From the NCBI GenBank assembly GCA_963995525.1, contig OZ023213.1:14561533-14625532 (forward strand): DNA of 64,000 bases. Direction: 5' to 3'. Positions 51,071 through 64,000 of the stretch are shown piece by piece. A program made the position numbers and the translations under genes. Under the pieces are notes generated by a model. The model was not told where the DNA came from, did not search any database, and worked only from the letters and a program-made list of their open reading frames with translations. This DNA comes from Escarpia spicata. Lineage: Eukaryota > Annelida > Polychaeta > Sabellida > Siboglinidae. Position 1 is the first letter of the stretch; each line of letters begins with the position of its first letter.

Positions 51071-51225
51071 TCAGAGAGCATAGCGTAACAAGCTTTTATT
51101 TGATTGACCAGTCAATATGGCACGCGGTGGACATAGGTCGTGAAGAGGCTGTCATGTGCACAAGAACATATCAGTTAATTAATAACATATTTTGGCACAA
51201 GATATCACCAACAATACGCGGAATG

Positions 51226-52140
51226 GCACAATTTCATGTATCTTTTTGATGGTGACCTTGTTCAACCTACACTCCACAGTTAGGCCACCACTTTACAATT
51301 CCATGCCAATCATATTGACGGGGATACATTACGCATGGGTGTACACCATTGTCCAGTGTAGGTAGACAAAGTAGATCATTATGCAAACATTGTAACTGTA
51401 CAACGTTTGCGGAATGTCGCAGTTTTGAACACTCATCACTTGGTGATGACCTTGCTTGACCTTCACTCCACACTTACTGCACCACTTGATGGGTCCCCGT
51501 AGTATCCTGTATTTAAGGGGAGACAGTACTTTTTCAAAATGTATATCACATGGTCATGAGTAAATGTGTAACGAAGGTAGGCTATAGGCCACCATTGGTA
51601 CAGTATAACGTTTGCGGGACGGTGCAATTTTGAATATTTATCAATTGACGGTGACACAAACTCCATCAACTGATACCTCCAAGTGATATATCATTTGGAT
51701 GGGAAGAAATTGTTCTTTCGCGGTATATGTAACATGTCCATAGACTTGCAGTCGATACAGGGTAATTGTAATCAAATAACGTTCGCGGTATTCCAAAAGT
51801 TCAGATATTCATAATTTTGTGGAGACATGGTTTGACATTAGCTCCAAATTTATAATACAGTGAAACAGCTTGATATCGTATCGTGTGTTGACAGGGCACC
51901 AATACGTTTTCCAAAAATATATGGCATAGCTATTTTATTATTAGAGAAATATATATGCTACCATTGTAATTATAATACGCTTGCGGAAGCGGATAATTTC
52001 GAAATATAATCATTTGACGGTGACCTTGTTTGCCCTTGGAATCATGCTAGTTCTACGACAGGCCTCGTTGTGATGGCCATATCTAGGGTATACCCTTTGA
52101 ATTTTTGTATGGGGAGGGGGACATTTAAGTCTGCCCTTTA
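51226..52140. repeat. Nested degenerate tandem repeat, U6
   Basis: Five blocks, colinear with the other units. Confidence 0.6.
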
Positions 52141-53099
52141 AGTAGTGCCTATCGCTCGTCTATTGAGGAGATATCAACGAATATCATGAAGTTATATTGG
52201 TCAGAGCTAATTTCTATATTCATCCGACAAATATGCATACTATGATTTGTTCACTAACGCAATGAGTTCATACAAAAACGCTCAAGGATGCCAGAGTTGC
52301 ACCGGTCGGATTATTGACCTAGAATATTATAAGGTCACAAAAATGCAACAAAACACCGTGCGGTCCCTAATGCTCGGTCCACCTTCATCTCAAGTCGGTA
52401 TCAAGATAATATCTAGAAATAAAAATATGTCGCTGGATATACCCACCGATTGGTTTTGGCGTTTTGAGTTATTGCTATTTAAAACAGTGTTTATTTCTTT
52501 ACTTTTATTATAACACTAACTTTAGTTGGCCACCAAATAGCACTAGCGCATGAATAAACACAAAGTCAACATCGACAAATAAACAGGCTATTGTGATATG
52601 TTCGCCGCACATCAAGAACAAACTGTCAATGCTTCACATAGCACTTGCCACTTGATAGTGAATATTTACACTGCGGCCAGGAACATTGGTATTTTCTTTG
52701 ATGATTCAGCAAATGTGTCAAGTGGTATATCTTGATATACACAGTATTGGAAGAAGTCGAAATCGTCTAGATCAGAACACCAAGCAGAAGAATGTGCATA
52801 CCTACGTAACCTCTCGTTATAACAGTGAAACTTTTTAATATACACATTTCTTTCTTTTATTTCTTAATACTTTCTTTGGACTTGTCGTTTTAAATAGTAT
52901 GCATTGTTGTTACGTTTCATATTGTTTACTATTTATTATTGTTATAAACATTAGTGTTTTTAATAATCATGATATATATAGGACATAGATTATAATGCGA
53001 CTCTTATTTGTAATAATTATGTATTTTTGGCGCAGAGAAACTATGTTACATTATTACTAGTATTAACATGTGCGGCGCTGTGTCAAAAAACTATTTAAC

Positions 53100-53338
53100 A
53101 TAAATTTCATGCGCCACAGGTATCCAACGCAGCTGTCGTATTGCCGCCGTCATGCTGTGGTGGTCACACCGATGAATGCAGAGGTCGACACGGGCAGGTA
53201 CTCGCTGAATCATCTCAACGATATGAACCAGCTTTTTGGTATTGCAGACCAGGGCCACTTTTCAGAAGTCAAGCTGCGACGTGCTCAGTTCTTGTATGCT
53301 CAGATGGGGCAGAGATGTGATTCGCGCAACACCACATG
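53100..53338 (-). mobile_element. LINE-B relic, U6
   Basis: Same relic as in the other units. Confidence 0.6.
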
Positions 53339-54114
53339 ATTGACGTGCTCGACAGAATGCGTGTGCATAGAAGATGAACTTTTCCTCGCTTTATATCTGA
53401 GGCACCGTAGTATCTTGAATTAATTGACGACGCTTCGTATGAAAATAACACATTTTCTCTGTTTGGAATTCGGTCTTGTATGTACACGTGCTTTTCGCTA
53501 TTTTGGTTTATTATGCGACCTACTCGTCGATTAGCAGAGTACGTGTAATAACAATAAAATAAATAAGGCGCTCACTAACGATGAACTGCTCAAACCTTTA
53601 TTATAGTATACGTTCTACATACGGAGTGCATATGTTCAACCCGATAACAATGAACATATTGTTATACAGATGAGACATTCTATATCTTACACCCATCAAC
53701 TGTGAAGATCAATTTGTTGTTTCTAGGCATGTTTCTTTGCTGTGTTCTTTTGCACTTTTTAATAAAAAATCATATGTGTCAGACGGTATGTTATCAAAAC
53801 CAAGGCGTACACATAAAATCTCGCATGGCTCTCTTATGTTTGGTAGATAAACTGTCGCTAAATATCATTGATATAGCGTATTTCGCTATTCTATAAAGTA
53901 TTCCAATGTGGTGATGCTGTTACCAACTACGTGTGTCTCCAATCTGTATATGGGATGAAGGCAGAGTGGTACATAGAACGAATAAACACTACAACTGACT
54001 TTAGCGGAAATAGAAGAGGGGGCGAATATATGATTTCAGCGTTTGTAGAATGGAAAATAATTGTAAAACACGCAAGACAAATCCGAAGAATGTATTTGAA
54101 CATTCGGATACACA

Positions 54115-54181
54115 CATACAAAACACACACTCACACGCACAAACACTGACATACACAAAAACACACACACAAACACATATA

Positions 54182-54279
<98 letters not shown>

Positions 54280-54322
54280 AACCACACACACATACACATA
54301 CATATACACGCACACACGCACA
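54115..54322. repeat. (AC)n microsatellite, U6
   Basis: Pure (AC) run from about 54186 to 54265, flanked by imperfect CA repeats. Confidence 0.95.
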
Positions 54323-54444
54323 TATGCTCAGAAGGCAAATATAATTACGATATTATTCTGCCAAAATAATTGTTCATAATGTTTTTTCATGCAATAGCTT
54401 AACTAATTTGGTAGATTTTGAAATAGACACACCGACACAACATA

Positions 54445-54469
54445 TTTATTGTAAAGAAGTAGCTTTATT
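54445..54469 (-). terminator. Polyadenylation signals, gene copy 6
   Basis: Minus-strand AATAAA at 54464-54469 and 54445-54450. Confidence 0.45.
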
Positions 54470-55105
54470 TTAGCGAAATGTTCTCATACTGATGCTGGAT
54501 ACAGCGAACGTGTAGGACGTATATTCATAGAACATTCTGTCCCTACATGCTCGCTTTTTCCATAATCTTGCGAAGTGAGACAGATAGACCAGTGACAGCC
54601 ACTACAAACGAGAAAATAACACAGTTATTTAGTGACGATATAACTCTGGTATAACAATAACAATTACAACACTAATCATAATAATTAGTATTATTATAAA
54701 AACATCAGAGTAAGAGTAATAATAACAATTAATTGTAAAGATTTTACAAAAATTTACATCAACTTGGTAGATACGCATATGTGAACACCAGCAATTGTGT
54801 AAATAACCGATCGGTATGTCACACTTTGCATTCAGGATTTCTCTTTCTGGAAACCAATTACAAGAGCTACATCAGTGAAAAGAAAATAAAGCCAAAGAAA
54901 TTACATTGTCAACTATTATCGATCCCCTCATTCAATACAGGATACAATGTGACGATATAAGATACACTGTTTGAACACTGAACATCGGTTACGATAACAG
55001 GCGCAGATGAATAACGGCGACGGCGAATAAGAATTCACAAAAGTTCTATGAAAAATAATGTATATTTCAAAGGGTAAATGAGTAAGTCACCTTCTAATTT
55101 TCTGC

Positions 55106-56706
55106 TTATCGCTCGCCACAACAGCCGTTGCACCTTCTGACACAACGATGGCGTTTGCAGTCGAAGTGACGCCTGTATCCGCTGCATCGCTTGTAGCGAA
55201 GGGGACGTCCCCACCTGCAGTAGACGTAGCGATTGCATCCGTTGCAGACTGTCGCCTGCCATCCGCTGTATTTCTCACAGTAAGTCTCTCTGCAGCCTAA
55301 AAAAAAGTTATTTATACCTTTTATGATAAGAGTATTCATTGGGAACATAATGAAAACAAAACATGATATAACGTTAATTAAATCAGACTGCCATGGTTGT
55401 CACTAAGAACGTCTTACACCATTCGCATATCTACAAAAATACGCGGCACGCGTTGACTTCACGCTGTACATAAAAAGATCAATGTGTACTTTGTAAAACG
55501 AAAGTGACCGCTATTGCTACAAGGAAAGGAACAAAACGTATACGAACCGCATCGTCCCAATCTTGGGTAGTAAGACTGGTTCAATTCACATGAGCGGTAG
55601 TAGGTGGTGCCTCTGTTACATTTGTAATAGTAACGACCGTAGAAGTAGGACGATGAGTAGTAGTGGGCGTTTCGGCTGTATCGACAGCGATCATTGCAGA
55701 GTCCTTCAAAACATAAACCACAATGACGTGATTTAAGAGTGTAGTCCACAACTACATACTCCAGACGGCATGGGTTCAATGAAGTATTTGGCTTATCTAG
55801 CGTCCAACAATTTCCCACCATATCCCGCGAACAGATGGCTGTCAATTTAATTTGTGAACATATTCATACCGCTAGCATTAACACAATTATGATATAATTG
55901 TTTCCAGTCACTTACTGTCCTCAGAATGAAAGAGTACTTTCTGATATCCAAAATACACTGATTCTTCACTAATGTTGCGTTGTGCCCTCTGGTTATAATG
56001 TCTTCTATCAGTTTGAAGACAATATTTCCATCAATATCCTCATAACCCTTGAATATCTTAAAATCTTCTATTTCGTCTCCTCTTAGTCCCCTAGTCTCTA
56101 TTCTTGTCAACCCACTTTCTAATAGGCGTAATCAAGATCAACTTAATTATTATAATTAATTAAACCAATATTCAGCAATGTGATCGCTACTCTTACCACA
56201 GCTTCCAGAGACAGTGACGCATCGGTCCACGGGGCAACGGCCGTACACAACTCTCCTGCCGACACATCTGTAGTAGTAGGGCAGAGGCTTCACCAGTGAC
56301 GGGTAGAAGTAGTTAGAGCGACGATTCCTGCAGCAATCGTAGTCGTAACCGTTCCAACATCCGTCGTAACGGTAGTGCGCTGAAAGGAAAAGCAAGTAAA
56401 CCTTCGAATTGTTCAATCTTGTCCAACATTCCATGAGATTATAATACACACACACCAATTCGCATGCACGTATTTATGCATGCACGCACGCACGCGCGCG
56501 CGCGCGCACACACATGCACACACAATCAAACACGACTAGGCCAAATTATCCTAAAACACGAGAACATGCGCTCGTGTACGAGAAAGAGGACAAAATCACA
56601 GACACAAACACCCGGCAACACTGTCAATTTTACTTGATAATAATACCGTACCTTCAGCCGCATATACAGCAACAAGAGCCAGCAATGCAATGAACAACTT
56701 CGCCAT
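55106..56706 (-). CDS. Secreted Cys/Tyr/Arg-rich protein with three CBM14-like modules, copy 6
   Basis: Exons are 56652-56706, 56197-56379, 55548-55703 and 55106-55296, giving 194 residues. It differs from copies 3-5 by Lys159 to Arg (AAG to AGG), directly after a module-3 cysteine; the other changes are synonymous. The acceptor of the last exon is TTTTTTTTAG|GC, after a one-base loss that still leaves a good site. Here the correct frame of the last exon is open well upstream of the exon, which makes the CRETYCEKYSGW reading easy to see. Promoter, leader exon and polyadenylation signals are present. Confidence 0.82.
55825..56134 (-). mobile_element. LINE-C fragment in intron 3, copy 6
   Basis: CR1-like C-terminal fragment with an open frame of 87 codons at 55847-56110. 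A five-base deletion lies just downstream. Confidence 0.8.
56459..56523. repeat. (GC/AC)n tract in intron 2, copy 6
   Basis: Alternating run with one of the longest (CG)n cores in the array. Confidence 0.85.
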
Positions 56707-57194
56707 GATGTCAGGTTTTCACCTACAATTATATCCAGTGTTTTACATCTTAGGCCGTATCACTGAATTATGTCTGCAGATATTTCAACGGATCTCTGCA
56801 TTGAATTGTGTAATATAGCGTGAATGAAACTTGCATTCATTGCACATGACGCTTTGTTATTACCTATATTAATGCCCGTATGTTGTGTGGATGTCTTGTT
56901 AGATGACAAACATGAGAGTAATACTTACCAAGTGTTAGACGACACACAACATATTTAAATAAACTCATTAACGAGACTATATTTTAAATCATTCATCCCA
57001 TAATACGCATAAACAAAGTGAATGCCTTATACGTCCCTGATTTACCCATTCGTTATAGAAAACGACTTGTTATTACATCGCCCAGTCTAAACTCTTGTTT
57101 AAGTTAGTATACTTGTGGTGATCGTCTAACAAATAAAGAACACATACCTATTTCAATATATATTTGTAAACGTAAACATTATTATCTTACTTAC

Positions 57195-57291
57195 CGTTTA
57201 GATAACGATGCGACCAACCGATCTTCGACTGAAGCAAGTTGAGCTAAAGTGTGGAAATGTTGCCGTATTTATACACCTGTGTCTGAGTCAC
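57195..57291 (-). promoter_or_regulatory. TATA promoter and non-coding first exon, copy 6
   Basis: TATAAA at 57268-57273 and AP-1-type site at 57284-57290. The leader exon ends at 57195 before GTAAGT. Confidence 0.65.
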
Positions 57292-58327
57292 TGAGGCCTC
57301 GACGCCGAACAGGTAACAGTATTTGTTAGAAGTTAATCGAGTCACGACGAATTAGAAGACGAAGGGGTGTTGGTGATCCTAAATACTAAAATCTATAAAA
57401 ACGAAACGTTGCCATACTATGTAACTTATATGTGTCTGTTCTAATCGTCGTCTAATCCAAAATTAACACAGTTTTATAGCAATATAACAAGTGTGGTGTG
57501 ATAAAGTAAACACAATGCACTTTCCTAAACCACCTCACTTAAGATTCTCTTTAATCGATTCATCGTACTTCACCCGAGCAAACATTAATAATATGTCGTG
57601 TTACTGTACAACTGTTTTTCCTCGTTTTTCGTGTTTTCTTATTTGAATTATGACCAGGTAATTACTTAGTTGACAAATTGCCTTTGTTAGCGTGTTTGTT
57701 TTTGCCAACTCATATTATACATAGCGTTTCACAATTCTGGTTTTTCACATGATGGCTCCAACTGACGTCATATCATGATACATACGTGTGCGATACATTG
57801 ATGTAAATGTCAGCAAATTGATTAAGTATCCGGATAGTTTCTTGCAATGTTGATATACATGTAGTTTTAACACGCGAACAAGTTGTTCATCCGAATTCTC
57901 TGAAATATGACATATTTGAAAAAGAATGTTTTAAGAAAAAAGCAGTTAGGGTGGCGAAAGAGATTACGAGTATTTCTTGAGCACATCTGTCAATTACAAC
58001 TTGGGTATCAGCACTGCTGTAGCGCTACATTGATCTTTCAGAATGCTAGTTTTGTGACGATGTTTTTGCATGTGTCCTGAAATGTTTTGTGGGACAGCCT
58101 GCTCACTACACCATCTGACGAGCAGAGGAATAACATTTCCCTATGAACGCCGCATGTGTCTAGAATTTCCTAGATATGTGATAAGAAACTATCGTTATTT
58201 ATCTGGTAAATATAATATAATTGAATGAATGAATGAATTTTGTATTTGGGTTCAACAAGTGAAACACGGACATGTTCCAATATCATTTATGTAGAAACTA
58301 GTTTACATAATTTTGTTCACACACGTG

Positions 58328-58483
58328 CTACTAATTTTATTAGGTGATGTATTGATTCAGTTAAAGTTTTATTGGAAAAGGTGGCTCCTCGATAGCGACT
58401 ACCATAGTCTTAGAGGAGTCTCCTGACCTTACTTTGTCTGGGTCAAACAAATTAAAATTCTTCTTCTTCTTCTTCTTCTACTA
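58328..58483 (+). mobile_element. Short retroposon-like insertion with (TTC)n tail, U6
   Basis: All other units with this region read straight through GTGCTACTAAGGG. Here CTACTA is duplicated (58328-58333 and 58478-58483) around 144 bp that end in a (TTC)n tail of about six units preceded by AAACAAATTAAAA. Target duplication plus a simple-repeat tail is typical of a SINE or a 5'-truncated LINE 3' end. No coding sequence is present. Confidence 0.7.
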
Positions 58484-59139
58484 AGGGATACTAGCAATTA
58501 GCAATGTTGCAATGGCTATGCTTAAAAAGCGTGCGTGCATTGAAAGATTAAAGACGCACCTGCCGTCGTGTAAGTTGTTTTTGTCATACAACGGTTTGTG
58601 AAAAAATACAGACACTTGTTTTTACCATGTTAAAGCACTCTACAATACATCATGTTTCCTTAGCAGCAATAGATCGTCCTGTAGGTAAACAACAATGAGT
58701 TTTGTACAATAAAATAATAATTGTTGACATTCGTGCGGAGATCAGCTCTTCAGAAAGTATACACATGCGTGTTTTGTGATGTCAGGTGAATACCAACTCT
58801 TGAAAAGCAGCAGAATAAAAATTTATCCCTGATTGACGTGGATGCCCCGAACACTATGATGATTGCATATTGGAATAAACAGTACCCAACAAACGAGCAG
58901 TTCCATAATATATATACTCATGCGCACATACACATAAATGCTGTCAAACATTCATAACATCAATTGCGGAAAGGTGTACGATCGCGACCACGACCAATTG
59001 CGCCGAACGAATTTAATTAGTACAATGCACGATTCTTACGCGAGTCTTTCTTAAAACCATGCTACTTTTTCAATTCGATGAAATTTCGTCATTAACTGGT
59101 TTAAAGTAACAACCAACGCCCTACGCCCGATCCTGTATT

Positions 59140-59281
59140 AAGAGAGCGAGAGACAGAGAGCGTGAGAGAGACAGAGGAAAAGAGCGAGACAGAGAGCAAG
59201 AAAGCGAGAGAGAGGGAGTGAGAAAGATATACAGTCACAGACACTGTGAGGAAGAGAGGGAGAGAGAGGGGGAAAACAGAA
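59140..59281. repeat. GA-rich polypurine tract, U6
   Basis: Same tract as in U2-U5, with a GCGTGAGAG variant and a few private substitutions. Confidence 0.9.
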
Positions 59282-59989
59282 ATATATACATTTATTTTGA
59301 TTAAAATATGCCTAGAGTAAGCTAGAAAACATACACAAAATTAAACTGTGTTTATAGCATGAGAATATGTAATAAACATAACCCTATACATTGGTCAGGG
59401 AGAACGTCACTCAAACCGGACTGACAACTATCGTATGGCCTCCATTACAAGTACAAAGACAATTTTAAGAGGTATGAGGAAAGATCTTACCACCGATGCC
59501 ACCGCCTACGGTTAGGATCAGTAAGTAAGCACTACAATTTACTACACTAGTATACATCGTTCGAAGTTTTGAATCAATAACTCGTTTGATCTAATAATTC
59601 AAATCATCAGTAAAGTTGAGTAACTAGTATAAAATATTCAGGTGAATGTGCGACAAGAGTATGGTAATTTATTAATGTGTTGATATTGTCGTAATTCATA
59701 TATGTCTCAAAAACACGTCCCGCAAACGTTTAATGTTTGGGAGGCTAACTATCTTCCCTTAAAGTCACCTTCGTCAAACTACCAGATGCAATACTTTGTT
59801 TAACTGCTTAGTCAAACGATGCCGTTTTTTGTTAACGAATAAACCATCGGTCACATACACATGTTTGTTTTCTTAAATATGCCAAGAGAATCACGAAAAG
59901 AGGAACGTCGGAGTAACTAAGTATACATTGCTCATTTGCCTTTGGCGAACATAAACAACGCATTGAAAAATATATGCATTATGTTTATA

Positions 59990-60905
59990 GACTTTTCTCC
60001 TCTTTATTGCCCATTGGCACATAGGGTGGAAACAAGGGTCCTCCACCTTCTCCTGTTGCAGCTATCTTTGTAGTTTGGCACCAGCTTACATGTAGTTCTT
60101 TGAGTTATTTTTCTACAGTCTTACTCCTTGTTTGTTTCGGTCGTCCACGTTTTCTTTTTTCCTTCAGGTGTCGATATGAGTGCTCCTTTGGATATATTGT
60201 CGTCTTTTGTTCACAGGATATGGCTGATCAATCTCCACCTTCTTGTGATGAATTTATTTTTCATATTGTTTTGTCTAATAATTCTGAGCATTTGCTTGTT
60301 GGAGAATCGTCGTGTTCAGAATATTTTCATTATATTTCGAAGGCATTTTGTTGAAAGGTAGTAAGGTGTTTGGTGTCAAGTTCTGTCATACGCCAGCATT
60401 GTAATCCATACAGATAAATTGTGAATACACAGCTTCGGCATAGTCTCTGCCTTTACTTCTAGAATATATTGTTGATCTCCAAACGGGTTTCTGTTTGAAG
60501 AAAACCTGTCTGGTCTTGTTCATGCGATTCGTTATGTCAACATCGGCCTCTGCAACTTTGCACACAATTCTTCCCAGATAGGTGAAGGTATCTGTGGTTT
60601 GCACTTATTCATGATTGAGGTAGATCTATACCGGATTTCTCTGATTGATTCCCATCACCTTTGATTTATTTTTGTTTATCTTTAGTTCTAATTTTTTGGT
60701 GGTGTATTTTCGTGTGTTTTTCTTTTCCTGATTGTCATGTCGCATATGAGACAGGACTGCTACATTATAATCGAATTCGACGTCATCGAGAAATGAGAAC
60801 ATTGTCCATCGTCTCCCTTCTGTTGGTCTTGTTGTTGTGTTTTCATAATCGAAGGAATGATATTACTAAGATATTCCACTAAAACCGGATGCTCTATAGC
60901 AGCAT
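59990..60905 (-). mobile_element. LINE-A fragment, U7
   Basis: Same relic as in the other units. The minus-strand frame TDTFTYLGRIVCKVAEADVD to KPVWRSTIYSRSKG (60386-60604) is the longest intact piece in the array. Confidence 0.85.
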
Positions 60906-61086
60906 TCAGAGAGCATAGCGTAACAAGCTTTTATTTGATTGACCAGTCAACTGGTTCATCAACAGATGCCCACTGCGTATTGCACGCGGTGGACATAGGT
61001 CGTGAAGAGGCTGTCATGTGCACAAGAACATATCAGTTAATTAATAACATATTTTGGCACAAGATATCACCAACAATACGCGGAAT

Positions 61087-61998
61087 GGCACAATTTCATG
61101 TATCTTTTTGATGGTGACCTTGTTCAACCTACACTCCACAGTTAGGCCACCACTTTACAATTCCATGCCAATTATATTGACTGGGATACATTAAGCATGG
61201 GTGTACACCATTGTACAGTGTAGGTAGACAAAGTAGATAATTATGAAAACATTGTAACTGTACAACGTTTGCGGAATGTCGCAGTTTTGAACACTCATCA
61301 CTTGGTGATGACCTTGCTTGACCTTCACTCCACACTTACTGTACCACTTGATAGGTCCCAGTAGTATCCCGTATTTAAGGGGAGACAGTACTTTTTCAAA
61401 ATGTATATCACATGGTCATTAGTAAATGTGTAACAAAGGTAGGCTATTGGCCACCATTGGTACAGTATAACGTTTGCGGGACGGTGCAATTTTGAATATT
61501 TATCAATTGACGGTGACACAAACTCCATCAACTCATTCCTCCAAGTGATATATCATTTGGATGGGAAGAAATTGTTCTTTCGCGGTATATGTAACATGTC
61601 CATAGACTTGCAGTCGATACAGGGTAATTGTAACCAAATAACGTTCGCTGTATTCCAAAAGTTTAGATATTCATAATTTTGTGGAGACATGGTTTGACAT
61701 TAGCTCCACACTTATTATACAGTGAAACAGCTTGATATCATATCGTGTTTTGACAGGGCACCAATACGCTTTCCAAAAATATATGGCATGGCCATTTTTT
61801 TATTAGAAAAATAGATATGCAACCATTGTAATTATAATACGTTTGCGGAAGCGAACAATTTCTCAATATAATCATTTGCGGTGACCTTGTTTGCCCTTGG
61901 AATCATGCTAGTTCTTCGACAGGCCTCGTTGTGATGGGGATACCTAGGGTACATACTTTGGGTTTTTGTATGGGGAGGGGGTCATTTTAGTCTGTCCG
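61087..61998. repeat. Nested degenerate tandem repeat, U7
   Basis: Five blocks. The last one lies past the divergence step and is visibly more different from its counterparts. Confidence 0.55.
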
Positions 61999-62974
61999 TT
62001 AAGTAGTGCCTATCGTTCGTCTATTGAGGAGATATAAACGAATATCATGAAGTTATATTGGGCAGAGCTAATTTGTGTATTCATGCGACAAATATGCATA
62101 CTATGATTTGTTCACTGACATAATCATACAACAATACACCATATACCCTGAAAACATGCGTTTGGACATATCATTTTGATTGTTTGGATGTTTACAATTC
62201 GAGATATTCAGGAAAGTAGTATATCTATTTTAAAGGCGATAGCAAATTTGCATATTAATGAGTTAATACAAAAACGCTCAAGGATGCCAGAGTGGCACCC
62301 GTCGGATTATTGAAGAAGATTAGAAGGTCACAAAAATGCAAGAAAACACCGTGCGGACCCTAATGCACTGTCCACCTTCATCTCAAGTCCGTATAAAGAT
62401 AATATCAACAAATACAAATATGTCGCTGGATATACCCACCGATTGGTTTTGGTGTTTTGAGGTATTGCTAATTAAAACAGTGTTGATTTAGTTATTTTTA
62501 CTATAACATTAATTTAATTGGCCACAAAATACCACTAGCGCATGAAAAAATGTTCGCCGCACATCAAGAACAAATTGTCAATGCTTCACATAACACTTGC
62601 CACTTGATAGTGAATATTTACACTGCGGCCAGGAATATTGATGATTCAACAAATGTGTGATGTGGTATATCTTGATGTCCACAGTATTGGAAGAATTCGA
62701 AATCGTCTAGATCAGAACACCAAGGTAACCTCTCGTTACAACAGTAAAACTTTTTGTTATATACTTTTTATTTATTTATTTATTATTATTCTCTTTGAAC
62801 TCGTCGTTTTAAATAGTATGCACTGATGTTGTAATGTTTAATATGTTTTAGTATTTATTATTGTTAGAAATATTAATGTTTTTAATAATCATGATATATG
62901 TAGGACATAGACTGTAATGCCACTCTATTATGGAATAATTGCGTATTTTTGGCTCGGTGACCAAAAAAACTGCC

Positions 62975-63200
62975 ACAGGTAGCCAACGCAGCTCTCTTAT
63001 TTCCGCCGTCATGTTTTGGTGGTCACGGTGATGAATGCAGAGGTCGACACGCGCAGGTGATCGCTGAATCATCTCGACGATATGAGGCAGCTTTTTGGTA
63101 TTACCGACCAGGGCCGCTTTTCAGAAGTCGAGCGACGAAGTGATCAGTTCTTGTATGCTCAGATGCGGCAGAGATGTGATTCGCGCTACACCACATGATT
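62975..63200 (-). mobile_element. LINE-B relic, U7, diverged
   Basis: The minus strand still shows MIQRSPARVDLCIHHRDHQ and TAEIRELRWLPVA, closer to the general LINE pattern (RELRWLPV) than in U1-U6. This supports the identification of the relic and an older, independent history for this part. Confidence 0.65.
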
Positions 63201-64000
63201 GACGTGCTCGACAGAATGCGTGTGCATAGAAGATGAACGTTTCCTCATGCTCGCTTTATATCTGAGGCACCGTACTATCTTGAATTTATTGACGACGCTT
63301 CGTATGAAAATAACACATTTTCTCTGTTTGGAATTCGTTTTTGTATGCACACATGCTTATTGCTATTGTTCTCTATTACGCGAACTACTCGACGATTAGC
63401 AGGGGACGTGTAATATAACGAAAATAAATAAGGCGCTGACTAACGATGAACTGTTCAAACCTTTGTTAATGTAAACGTCATGTTGGACACTTCTTGAAAA
63501 CATTTTCTGCATTCAGTCTATACAAAATCGAAGCGGTATTATTTTCAAGTTTAAATAATTAAACACTTTTGTTTTATTCGTGTTTCGACATTTTCTCCAA
63601 ATACTAGTGCTACTTACGGTTCGACCCGATAACAATAAATATATTGTTGTACTGATAAGACATTCTCAATCTCACACACAACAATCGTGACTTTCACATT
63701 GTTGTGTCTAGGCTTGTTTGTTTGCTGTGTTCTCTTGCACTTCGGCATTTAGGAAATCATATATTTGAGACGGTATAGTGAGTTTAGCTATTATGATTTT
63801 GTTGTCGAGCGTATACTAAACATTACGATGTTTTTATGTTTAAACATAATATACTGACCTTCTCATTACTGCATGTCATCATAAATTGTAGATTTAAAGT
63901 GGCATGGGTTGTCTGTGCTTTGTCGATCATGCATTATCAATGCGTTTCGCGGAGTATCAATTATTTCATAAACAACGCATACATGCTTTGTATTGTTAGT

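Larger units (their letters stand above)
50051..59885. repeat. Macro-repeat unit U6
   Basis: Complete unit with gene copy 6. It has the 31-bp deletion shared with U3 (near 51111), the 44-bp deletion shared with U5 (near 57998) and a private 144-bp insertion at 58334-58477. I see nothing recognisable in 52165-53095, 53340-54110, 57295-57900, 58130-58327, 58484-59135 and 59285-59885. Confidence 0.9.
59886..64000. repeat. Macro-repeat unit U7, partial and partly diverged
   Basis: From 59886 to about 61780 it is as similar to U3-U6 as they are to each other. From there on substitutions and indels rise sharply, although homology can still be followed through the LINE-B relic and the ACCCGATAACAAT region (63625-63645) almost to the window end. 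The (AC)n tract and gene are not reached. I see nothing recognisable in 62010-62970 or 63205-64000. Confidence 0.85.

Noticed and set aside
53702..53896. Plus-strand frame with hydrophobic start (INLLFLGMFLCCVLLHF)
   Set aside because: Begins at GTG, not ATG, is shortened or altered in other units by A-run length changes, and has no promoter or family likeness.

Overview
The window is eukaryotic, AT-rich, intron-containing nuclear DNA from an animal. The evidence is GT-AG spliced genes with TATA promoters, several decayed non-LTR retrotransposons, and long (AC)n, (GA)n and (GC/AC)n tracts. The retrotransposon types and the secreted chitin-binding-like gene suggest a marine invertebrate, most likely a mollusc or other lophotrochozoan. 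That placement is inference. No bacterial operons, CRISPR arrays, rRNA or tRNA genes were seen.

Almost the whole window is a head-to-tail array of a gene-bearing macro-repeat of about 9.3-10.1 kb. Six units are complete (U1 1673-10950, U2 10951-20585, U3 20586-30271, U4 30272-39918, U5 39919-50050, U6 50051-59885). A seventh (U7, from 59886) starts normally and becomes much more diverged from about 61.8 kb on. The left edge (1-1672) is an independent, longer copy, in opposite orientation, of the LINE that opens every unit.

From left to right each unit holds: a minus-strand LINE fragment (LINE-A); a nested, degenerate tandem repeat of about 170-196 bp in five copies; a stretch with nothing recognisable; a second, older minus-strand LINE relic (LINE-B); an AT-rich stretch; a variable (AC)n tract; then one minus-strand gene with four coding exons and a non-coding first exon behind a TATA box; and a spacer of about 2 kb that carries a polypurine (GA) tract in U2-U6.

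The gene encodes a 194-residue secreted, very basic protein rich in Cys, Tyr and Arg. It has a signal peptide followed by three cysteine-rich modules, each on its own phase-1/phase-1 exon. Each module resembles the C-terminal half of a type-2 chitin-binding (peritrophin-A/CBM14) domain. A role in a chitinous or mineralised extracellular matrix, or at a mucosal surface, is plausible but unproven. I do not recognise it as a named gene.

The copies are unequal. Copies 3 and 5 look intact and encode the same protein; copy 6 differs at one residue. Copy 4 encodes that protein too but has lost its promoter and first exon. Copy 2 has a stop at codon 54. Copy 1 has four replacements, including loss of one cysteine. 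Shared indels group the units in conflicting ways, as expected from unequal crossing-over and gene conversion.
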